NCBI GenBank assembly: GCA_030248195.1
Contig: JASAND010015551.1
Span: 62,001 to 126,000, forward strand
DNA: 64,000 nucleotides
Direction of reading: 5' to 3'
Source: Trissonchulus latispiculum
Taxonomy: Eukaryota > Nematoda > Enoplea > Enoplida > Ironidae
The notes under the pieces were generated by a model. It was not told where the DNA came from. It saw only the letters and a program-made list of their open reading frames with translations, and did not search any database. Position 1 is the first letter of the stretch; each line of letters begins with the position of its first letter. Position numbers and translations under genes: made by a program. Positions 60,501 through 64,000 of the stretch are shown here, piece after piece.

Positions 60501-63107
60501 CTTAACATTATTGAGTGCAAAATCGTTCAAATCGTTTTTATTTTTTCCGGTTTACTTACTACAATATTCACTTTCCGATGCTACTACTTTAAGGAAAGCA
60601 AAATTTTTACCTAACTTAATATTTTAATCATCAAAAATGTCGAAAATGGTAAAAAACACTCACCGCACCCCAATAAAGTTTTTTACTTTTTTGCAAGCTT
60701 AAACCTGGATTTTCAAAAATTAAATACAGGGTCACCGGGTGAGGGGTCGACCGGGTCACCGGGTCAGTAAATAGTGACCCGGTCTCATCTCTGGTAGAAA
60801 CAACCTGCCACTTACCAAACACTCCTGTCCAATGGTGCCAGACACGTGACAATCACAAGGCTTGCAAATGGGATAGTCATAGTAGCCTTCGGCACATTCC
60901 AGACAATCTGGTCCCTTGTATCGTTCATGACAGTAACATTTACCATCTCTATCACGACAGTCACCATTGTGATAATTCGGATCACACTCACAGGCTAAAA
61001 TATCCAGAGTACAATATAGCAAACCAGAGTATGTGTAACACATAATAAACGATATGGAAATACAAATCAAAAATTCAAACAAAAATACAAACACTACGGC
61101 ATGATTAACCTATGCCAATGTAACCAAATCCAATGCCCATGTATATATTACTGTAACTACTATAATAAAAGATACACAGATCGTTAAAACATTACGTTGA
61201 CAGCCGTCATACGCCTCTATTGGAACACCTTCTGGACGATAAAATCCAAACATGCAGTCTTGACAGTTGATTCCTTCAGTATAGTGCTAAACATTCAAAA
61301 CTGTGCCGGAAAAAGTTCCAATAAGTTCCGTTTAAATCACAAAAATATGCAAAACAATCAAGCTCTATTGCAAACGAGACTGTCTCTAACCTACTGCAAA
61401 CCTTCTTCTATCAAAAGTTATCTTGCATATATACGTTTTGTTTTTACCGGAATCATGGGTTCGAAACAAAGAGCGGTCATTGTAAATATGTAACAATATT
61501 CATGGGAAACTGGGCTACAATCGTCACCTTCTTTCCTTCATAGATAGCTACGCAATTAATTCAATACTTCCATACGGTTTTACATATGTACGTGGAACAA
61601 ACACTCTAACTTCATACTATATATAACTCTTTAAGTAGACGAAGGTAAACTGTAAAGATGAGGTACTGAGTCCCAATTTTCCAATGTGGTTTCTTTCATT
61701 TATAGCAACTACGGTGGTATTGAGTAGTCCAAGTGAAATGCCACATGTTTAATAGGAAAATAGCAACTCTCCACCAATTCTTATTCAGGACTTTAAATAA
61801 AGATGGTGCGGTTCAGTTGACGACAAAAATCTTTCAAAAAACCATTCAATGAACTTGACAATAGAACTTTTTCATGGCTTTATATAAAAATAACACAAAT
61901 ACGCACAAATTGCCCGCAATTCCAAACAAGTAATTCCAAGTAAAAAACCTCATTTTAGCGTTTCACTTTGAAATTTCTCGCATATATACATAAATTGTTA
62001 AAGCTAATGTCCATTATCCTTTTCTTACCCGACAATTCTGGCAAACACCGCCCCCAGAATAATTTCCGTGAACATCCAAACTTGCATGCCTGGCATCCAC
62101 ATCGGCATCATAAATGCACTCGTCTGAATGGCCGTGGCAATTGCAAGCTAAACATAAGCAAAATCGTAAACTATGAAGGCATGACAATTATTTCTAATCA
62201 ACGACATGACAAGCAGAAAAAAGCTGCAGAATTGTACTATGGCAGAACATGTTGTATATAACACTCCACTATAGAAAGAAATTAATTGTATTATAGCATT
62301 GAAATAAATTATCCATTCATGTATTTTATTTATTCATTTTATTTCTTTACTAGGTATAACCCCATTTAAGTTTTTGCTTACGTTCACACTCAAACTGCTG
62401 TCCTTTTCTAACGGCTTGCCATCGTTTCTGGACAAAGCCAGGACAGCAAACTTCGCACTGGTCTCCACAGGTATTGTGTTCACAGCGACAAAGCCACATG
62501 GTTGGTCGGTTTCGGTCCAGAACATCGCACGTCTGAGCGTGACCATGACAGACACATCGGCCGCCCATTTGAATTTCTTTGATAGAATAGAAATACTGAA
62601 AGCAACAGAAAACGCAAACACTTAAAACATGAGCGAAACCAAAACAGACGCAGCACAACGTTTTGCAAGATATGCAGAACTGATATATATCGTTTAAATT
62701 TTGCACAAAAGCATTTGAACACGTTTCGTTAAGTTTTAATTTTCCAAACAGAAACTTAAGGGAGACTAAAATTGTTTTCAATTTTGCTAAATACTTGTGT
62801 CACAATGGATATTCGGACAACAAGTAACACGATATTAAGTTCAGTTGTTCATTTTCACTTTTCAACAATTTAGCATAAGCTAAATGAGTCGTGCTACAGT
62901 AAGTATACATGAACAACACAGGACAAGACGGGTCCGTTTATATACCCGTCGTGTGATGGTAAGATCTTTCTTCTGGATGTCCAGAAAATGACTCTGCAAG
63001 GTGTTTGTGGCCAAGAGACGAATTCTGACATCGGTGGCTCTGGTCCAGTTGTGAAGTGCTTCTTCTCCTTCTAAGTTTTCTCGATCGTTTACCAGTGACA
63101 CGAATAT
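18066..63107 (-). CDS. LAMA5: Laminin subunit alpha, alpha-3/alpha-5 (LanA) class; 70 exons, 5' end outside window
   Basis: This is the alpha chain of the heterotrimeric laminin of basement membranes: secreted, joined to beta and gamma chains through a coiled coil, and binding cell receptors through C-terminal LG domains. I read domains in the order LN (end only), LE repeats, domain IV-B, LE, one L4, LE, coiled coil, LG1-LG5, which is the alpha-5/alpha-3B/LanA architecture. Seventy exons were placed using GT donors, mostly TTTTAG/TTTCAG acceptors and continuous codon phase. The coding sum is about 10.4 kb (about 3,460 residues). The first visible exon starts in phase 0 inside LN; no LN-like sequence is seen at 63108-64000, so start codon, signal peptide and promoter are beyond the window. 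The stop is TAA at 18066-18068. No canonical AATAAA was found close downstream. Exons 11, 13, 14, 17 and 18 contain apparent 1-nt indels. The class call is strong; orthology to vertebrate alpha-5 rather than to the alpha-3/5 ancestor is inference. Confidence 0.96.
18339..18520 (+). repeat. Dispersed structured element, copy 2 (uninterrupted)
   Basis: It has the same two hairpins as 11081-11169, a short AT-rich spacer, then GTTTCGCCGCTGGTCGCCTC at 18481. It lies in the last laminin intron. It matches both separated halves of copy 1. Confidence 0.5.
19040..19375. other. GC-rich intronic insertion, class unknown
   Basis: This part of the intron between exons 68 and 69 is much richer in GC than the rest and contains short inverted words (GGGTGGGATCC / GGGTCCCACG). 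It may be an old SINE; no clear A or B box pair was found. Confidence 0.3.
20688..20742. repeat. TA microsatellite in an intron
   Basis: A nearly pure (TA)n run upstream (transcript sense) of the exon at 20489-20659. Confidence 0.9.
21809..22067. mobile_element. C-tract family element, copy 1
   Basis: Inverted ends TGGCTTTTTCC and complement. G and C runs lie just inside the left end and C runs inside the right. The centre contains CGGCTTCGCCGGATTTT. CCATCC lies at 21803-21808 and 22069-22074. Non-coding, in a laminin intron. Confidence 0.72.
22200..32106 (-). CDS. LAMA5: Laminin alpha exons 53-63: LG1, LG2, LG3 and the LG3-LG4 linker
   Basis: Exons: 31986-32106, 31564-31714, 25828-26017, 25325-25484, 24671-24801, 24222-24393, 23860-23950, 23404-23521, 22819-23114, 22475-22627, 22200-22339. 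LG1 has [33 protein letters not shown] and [14 protein letters not shown]2 has the [20 protein letters not shown] strand, [11 protein letters not shown] and [15 protein letters not shown]3 has [12 protein letters not shown] and [13 protein letters not shown]. Exon 63 adds a Ser/Thr/Glu-rich linker ([16 protein letters not shown]) before LG4. LG1-3 with the coiled-coil end form the integrin-binding part in known laminins. A 5.5-kb intron (26018-31563) splits LG1 and holds a fold-back element and a satellite field; the exons on both sides are intact and in phase. Confidence 0.93.
26053..27372. mobile_element. Fold-back element with 337-bp near-identical arms
   Basis: The left arm (26053-26389) and right arm (27036-27372) have equal length and are inverted copies with no difference noticed by eye, starting AACTAGTAACAAAAATGCCC. 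Each arm contains four units with GCGCCTAAAATGATT and GAATAGGGAATCTAG. The spacer is 646 bp. The open frames in it are shadows of the repeats. Confidence 0.85.
27440..28270. repeat. Satellite field 1: about seven 115-145-bp units
   Basis: Units share GGGGACACAGA.ATTTAAAT, GCAGGCTCTTATATG and GGCTGATGATGTGCGGAGG and are separated by runs of G up to 12 long. Units vary more than those of field 2. Confidence 0.85.
28271..30580. repeat. Satellite field 2: 16 units of 136-150 bp with a 725-bp higher-order duplication
   Basis: The unit contains GGGGTCCTCCAATGA, CACCAAGGGCTTTCATTTGA, ACTTTTGGAAAAATCGATTT and TCCGGACCCTGGTCAGGG. Unit lengths fall into two classes (about 139 and 149 bp). The stretch from about 28880 to 29605 is repeated at 29605-30330 with an exact offset of 725 bp (five units). 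The frame stays open in several registers because of the periodicity; none looks like a gene. Confidence 0.92.
30581..31441. repeat. Unique tail after satellite field 2, ending in a GC hairpin
   Basis: Non-coding sequence leads to the hairpin AGGTAGTGCGC-TAAC-GCGCACTACCT (31416-31441; 11-bp stem). The layout resembles the end of a rolling-circle (Helitron/Helentron-like) element, which often carries a tandem array and a terminal stem-loop. The start of such an element was not found. Confidence 0.4.
32270..40298 (-). CDS. LAMA5: Laminin alpha exons 42-52: coiled-coil domains II and I
   Basis: Exons: 40147-40298, 39837-39935, 39593-39704, 39170-39343, 38440-38627, 38139-38255, 37564-37691, 34831-34999, 34282-34492, 32559-32740, 32270-32425. 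About 560 residues, the usual length, begin with [14 protein letters not shown], the cysteine pair that normally links the three chains at the start of the coil. The rest is rich in Leu, Ala, Glu, Lys and Gln with heptad-like spacing, for example [25 protein letters not shown] and [15 protein letters not shown]. This segment wraps with beta and gamma chains to form the long arm. For exon 45 I chose the donor at GAAG/GTTACA (end 39170) because it fits the phase of exon 46; a later GTGACG does not. The introns at 35000-37563 and 32741-34281 are enlarged by repeats. Confidence 0.92.
32880..33358. other. Intron sequence with GGCCAAATGGCCT words
   Basis: The motif TTTAGGCCAAATGGCCTCA occurs near 32910 and again at about 33946, on both sides of the C-tract element, and AATTTAGGCCAT words surround it. 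This suggests an older inverted-repeat element (about 32880-34045) into which the C-tract element inserted. No gene was recognised. Confidence 0.4.
33359..33793. mobile_element. C-tract family element, copy 2
   Basis: Inverted ends TGGGCTTTTT and complement, long C runs inside both ends, and a central CCGGCTTCGCCGGAATTTTT preceded by AAGGTGCCCAGAAAATG. AAGTGC lies at 33353-33358 and 33794-33799. Confidence 0.78.
35086..35795. repeat. Inverted repeat with GAGCCTGTCCTACAACGAGG arms
   Basis: The left arm ends near 35272 and the right arm starts near 35652. Both carry CAACGAGGCTCATATTGGCG, GTTGCAACTGCTTAACGTATG-like text and AAATACATATGAG. The arms are about 140 bp. It lies in a large intron of the coiled-coil region. 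Confidence 0.65.
35905..36420. repeat. Satellite field 3: four units of 134-150 bp
   Basis: Units contain TTGCTCAGCTCGCT, GGGCTTTCATTTGG, CCACTTTTGAAAAATT and CCCCACCCCACC. The core GGCTTTCATTTG.TACCAAA and CCACTTTTG.AAAAAT are shared with field 2 at 28.3-30.6 kb, so the two satellites are related. Confidence 0.85.
36421..36830. repeat. Satellite field 4: 2.5 units of 163 bp
   Basis: Units start at about 36426, 36589 and 36752, with GACCCTCCAGACGGCAAAG, AAGTGGAACCAGCACAGC and GCACCAGAAAACCCCTATAG. Open frames across it follow the period and are not considered coding. Confidence 0.8.
36831..37486. repeat. Unique tail after satellite field 4, ending in a GC hairpin
   Basis: Non-coding sequence is closed by ATAGGGGTCGC-TACC-GCGACCCCTAT (37461-37486), an 11-bp stem with a 4-nt loop, the same geometry as at 31416-31441. 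It lies 77 bp upstream, in + coordinates, of the exon at 37564-37691. Confidence 0.4.
38678..39027. mobile_element. CAAGAG family element with perfect 7-bp duplication GTATTAC
   Basis: Inverted ends CAAGAGTACATAAT and complement. The inner arms share CAGAGCAAAAACTATGCTCT, with C runs and G runs facing each other. GTATTAC lies at 38671-38677 and 39028-39034. It sits in the intron between coiled-coil exons 45 and 46. Confidence 0.85.
40571..42933 (-). CDS. LAMA5: Laminin alpha exons 35-41: C-terminal LE repeats of the short arm
   Basis: Exons: 42820-42933, 42451-42572, 41927-42013, 41439-41650, 41205-41305, 40882-41062, 40571-40714. They complete the LE split by L4 and then give about seven LE units: [67 protein letters not shown] and [13 protein letters not shown]. 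Cysteine spacing is intact throughout, phases agree and no indels are seen. The second-last unit has a tryptophan-rich spacer ([11 protein letters not shown]). This block forms the rod next to the junction of the three short arms. Confidence 0.94.
42060..42300. other. GC-rich island in the intron between exons 36 and 37
   Basis: A 200-bp stretch richer in CG (GGCCGCGGGGTAATTCACGTG near 42236) than its surroundings. No class was recognised. Confidence 0.3.
43214..45183 (-). CDS. LAMA5: Laminin alpha exons 31-34: single L4 (laminin IV type A) domain
   Basis: Exons: 44917-45183, 43835-43921, 43492-43610, 43214-43334. The block starts [11 protein letters not shown] after CFCFG and contains [20 protein letters not shown], the signature of the L4 (laminin IV type A, sometimes laminin B) domain, then [25 protein letters not shown] and, in exon 34, the return to LE with [14 protein letters not shown]4 interrupts an LE repeat, as in all laminin alpha chains. 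One L4 domain here plus domain IV-B upstream separates this chain from the alpha-1/2 type, which has two L4 domains. A possible extra exon in the 45184-45593 intron was considered and rejected because the flanking exons already join in phase 0 with no gap against the family. Confidence 0.94.
44468..44535 (+). repeat. tRNA-like sequence (degenerate tRNA or SINE head)
   Basis: It has TAGTTCAGTGGTTAAGAC, an A-box-like D arm, and 35 bases later GTACGATTCCC, a B-box-like T arm. No clean acceptor stem closes it, so a functional tRNA is unlikely. It lies in the intron between exons 31 and 32. Confidence 0.4.
45594..47657 (-). CDS. LAMA5: Laminin alpha exons 26-30: end of domain IV-B and central LE repeats
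   Basis: Exons: 47449-47657, 46749-46882, 46463-46533, 45995-46139, 45594-45734. Exon 26 carries the end of domain IV-B ([20 protein letters not shown]) running directly into an LE repeat with [15 protein letters not shown], almost residue for residue like vertebrate alpha-5. The next LE is the short unit [15 protein letters not shown]. Exons 28-29 carry [11 protein letters not shown] and [13 protein letters not shown]. Exon 30 ends with the half LE motif [10 protein letters not shown] that precedes the L4 domain in this family. All phases agree and no frameshift is seen. A tRNA-derived SINE sits in the intron between exons 26 and 27. Confidence 0.94.
46942..47215 (+). mobile_element. tRNA-derived SINE, copy 1, with 8-bp duplication AGATACCT
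   Basis: The head reads GTCGGAATGGTCGAGTGATC then TAAGGCGCTGG, very like a tRNA-Leu D arm, with B-box-like GCAGTTGGATCCCCGG. The body contains CCAACCCAGTTATCCATCC and GGTAAATGGGTACCACT. AGATACCT flanks it at 46934-46941 and 47216-47223. Confidence 0.8.
47988..54371 (-). CDS. LAMA5: Laminin alpha exons 13-25: end of LE11 and globular domain IV-B
   Basis: Exons: 54222-54371, 53898-54036, 53250-53407, 52993-53146, 52021-52275, 51398-51561, 50897-51008, 50191-50273, 49881-50031, 49422-49551, 49205-49252, 48694-48842, 47988-48106. Together they encode about 600 residues resembling the large domain IV-B found only in alpha-3B, alpha-5 and LanA chains. Landmarks are FSWKGFIV before a PIQ motif, [30 protein letters not shown] and [11 protein letters not shown], each with a counterpart in vertebrate alpha-5. 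Exons 13, 14, 17 and 18 each need 1-nt corrections to stay open: an extra A near 54312, one extra T in a run at 53909-53913, a missing base near 52101-52109 with a compensating extra base near 52049-52058, an extra T at 51481-51483 and a missing T near 51407-51410. The exon 15 donor is uncertain: GTAGCA (exon end 53250) keeps phase, while a better-looking GTGAGA donor (exon end 53275) does not. Confidence 0.85.
48107..48693. other. Intron between exons 24 and 25
   Basis: No gene was recognised. It includes a CGA triplet run (ACGACGACGACGAGC near 48630). Confidence 0.4.
50374..50787. mobile_element. C-tract family element, copy 3 (reverse orientation)
   Basis: Left end TGGGCTTTTTCTAGGCG; right end close to its complement with changes (AAAAAAAGCACA). 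Long G and C runs lie inside both ends. The centre carries the complement of the copy 2 core (GGCGAAGACTGAAAATT is a mutated form). No clear duplication at the flanks. Confidence 0.7.
52276..52992. other. Intron between exons 16 and 17
   Basis: I see no gene and no clear repeat end. Two loosely similar pieces around GGAAGTGGTCTCGGTTAGCG and GAGATCTCGCTTAGCGCTG suggest an old duplication. Confidence 0.35.
54844..55544. mobile_element. CAAGAG family fold-back element, copy 3, with perfect 7-bp duplication GTAAGAA
   Basis: The same long arms as at 6062 and 13325 (TAAGCCACTAGAGGGCTCC, GTGCTCCGACCACAATAC). The first end is mutated to CATGAG and the last is CTCTTG. GTAAGAA is found exactly at 54837-54843 and 55545-55551. 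The centre has CCCCGTTTGG units and G runs. It lies between exons 12 and 13, inside the zone of apparent exon indels. Confidence 0.87.
55617..63107 (-). CDS. LAMA5: Laminin alpha exons 1-12: end of LN domain and N-terminal LE repeats 1-10
   Basis: Exons: 62946-63107, 62382-62595, 62029-62147, 61196-61286, 60816-60994, 59175-59268, 58719-58853, 58188-58334, 57685-57822, 56939-57073, 56172-56337, 55617-55775. Exon 1 (54 residues) is the end of LN, reading [14 protein letters not shown] and later [14 protein letters not shown]. Exon 2 begins [20 protein letters not shown], the standard LN-to-LE1 junction. LE2 begins [16 protein letters not shown], very close to vertebrate alpha-5. Each following LE unit has eight cysteines in the CxCxxxG...GxCxCK...GxxCDxC pattern. 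Most LE exons begin and end in phase 1, the classic symmetrical EGF exon. LN normally drives laminin polymerisation; LE repeats form the rod of the short arm. Exon 11 is 166 nt where phase needs 165: the reading CKPFVTG runs into a stop unless one G of a GGG run (56240-56242) is dropped, after which [11 protein letters not shown] follows. Identification is certain; single boundaries may be off by a few bases. Confidence 0.93.
57230..57480 (-). mobile_element. tRNA-derived SINE, copy 2
   Basis: On the minus strand a clear B box, GGTTCGAATCCCCGC, is followed by CCTTGAGCAAGGGACTAAGC and then the body CCAACCCAGCTATCTATCC and GGTAAATGGGGACCACT, shared with the SINE at 46942-47215. The head upstream of the B box does not match that copy. 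Edges are approximate. Confidence 0.7.
59277..59860. other. Intron between exons 5 and 6, first part
   Basis: It contains a GAAGAA-rich run (59327-59350) and a direct repeat of GGACTTTAACTAACTGAGCT (59450-59485). No gene was recognised. Confidence 0.4.
59861..60085. mobile_element. C-tract family remnant, copy 4
   Basis: The core is TAAGGTGCCCAGAAATTGCC, then CCGGCTTTGCCG, then AAAAATCGCC and TTGATTTTTGAACACTTTTA, matching copy 2. The left end is lost. The right side has CCCCCCCACTTATTTTGCC. Confidence 0.6.
60086..60815. other. Intron between exons 5 and 6, second part
   Basis: AT-rich, with a short GTCACCGGG/GGGTCACCGGG repeat (60731-60785). The 129-codon open frame on the plus strand here shows no recognisable domain and is not called as a gene. 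Confidence 0.4.
61287..62028. other. Intron between exons 3 and 4
   Basis: I see no repeat end, RNA signal or gene. Confidence 0.45.
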
Positions 63108-64000
63108 CTAAATGAACATGCAAAATTTTAAACAAAAATATACAAAACCAAGCAGTTTGTTTTTTATATAGCTTTATTCGTCTTATTCCGTTTTAATATT
63201 TGAAAATATATCACTAAAATTCATATTTCGGCTGATTTCGCATTAATACGTATGTACACAGGTATAACCAGAAACGCTAACGATCCGCTTCATCCTCACA
63301 TATAGGTACACTGGGTGGGGTGGGCTATTTGGGTCAAAAGAAAAGATGCCCACGGACTTCACTCTGATTGTGCCAACTGACAGCCTCGTAAACCTAAATT
63401 TTAAGCGTTGGTGAGATTCTGAAGTACCATGCGAAACATCCATAATTTTATATGGGTTCTATAGGTAGGTTTTCGTCAAAGCGATCTGAATGCAGAAATC
63501 TAAACTACGTATGGAATTATGCCATGAAAACTTAAGAAGCATACATAACCAGGTTAACTAAATTGTCAATTAGCTTACTGAGCAGATAGCTAATCTTGAA
63601 GCTACATATTGCAAACTTAAATGTAAATACGAACAAGACCCCTCTATTGCAATAAAATTTTATACCTGGACAAATTGCGACAATAAATTACTTTACGTAC
63701 CTAGTTTCCTTACCGTTAACACAACATCTGAATTCCAGATGTACATTTCATAAAGCAACTATTTATATCCATGCAGTGCTAGCATACCTATATATATTTT
63801 TAAGCTTCCGTTTAGCAATACACTTTTTCAAAAAGGCAGTAGTGAATATTGCATATTTTCAGCTTCATATTTTAATACGTGGGAAGCCCGATTAAGCTTA
63901 AAGGGGAACCCACGTTAAAAGCAGGGGCGACCAGCCAGCCATCCAATTGTGTGCTACTTTGACAGCAGCAACAGCATTTATGTATGTCTAAAGCCCACAC
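63108..64000 (-). other. Intron upstream of the first visible laminin exon
   Basis: No LN-domain coding sequence was found on the minus strand, so this is read as intron. AT-rich; nothing else recognised. Confidence 0.5.

Noticed and set aside
60238..60627. 129-codon open frame on the plus strand
   Set aside because: Low-complexity, AT-driven composition, no domain, inside a laminin intron.
1..64000. CRISPR array, operons or bacterial genes
   Set aside because: Repeats lack regular unique spacers, and the only gene is a spliced metazoan laminin.

Overview
The window is metazoan nuclear DNA. It is AT-rich, dense in introns and full of transposon-derived repeats. I recognise one protein-coding gene. 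It lies on the minus strand, spans 18066 to at least 63107, and encodes a laminin alpha chain of the alpha-3/alpha-5 (Drosophila LanA) class. I could place 70 coding exons by hand. Splice phases agree from one exon to the next, except in a short stretch with apparent single-base indels. The organism cannot be named from this. Laminin, very many small introns with a short TTTTAG-type acceptor, tRNA-derived SINEs and numerous short inverted-repeat elements fit an invertebrate, possibly an early-branching one such as a sponge.

Gene layout, 5' to 3' (high to low coordinates). The last 54 residues of the LN domain are at 63.1 kb; the rest of LN, the signal peptide and the promoter lie beyond the window. 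Then come about ten and a half laminin-type EGF (LE) repeats (62.6-54.3 kb), the globular domain IV-B typical of alpha-3B/alpha-5/LanA (54.3-48.0 kb), more LE repeats (47.7-45.6 kb), one L4 (laminin IV type A) domain (45.2-43.2 kb), seven more LE repeats (42.9-40.6 kb), the coiled-coil domains II/I (40.3-32.3 kb), and five LG domains (32.1-18.07 kb). LG5 ends in a TAA stop at 18066-18068. The coding length in the window is about 10.4 kb (about 3,460 residues), the normal size for this class once the missing LN domain is allowed for. Exons 11, 13, 14, 17 and 18 (51.4-56.3 kb) carry about seven apparent 1-nt insertions or deletions. I found none in the other 65 exons.

The 18 kb downstream of the gene holds no recognisable gene. 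It is a nested set of mobile elements. Two copies of one repeat family (1-6897, cut by the window edge, and 13967-15681) line up, so the second copy serves as the empty site for three insertions in the first: a 3.7-kb PIF/Harbinger-like element with a TAA duplication, a ~1-kb element at TTAA, and a fold-back element with a 7-bp duplication.

The laminin introns hold more of the same. They contain further 7-bp-duplication elements, four copies of a C-tract element with a conserved CCGGCTTCGCCGG core, a 337-bp-armed fold-back 35 bp from an LG1 exon, two tandem satellite fields (one with a 725-bp higher-order duplication), and two SINEs with a shared body and different tRNA-like heads. Three GC-rich hairpins with 10-11-bp stems and tetraloops occur; two of them close satellite-bearing segments.
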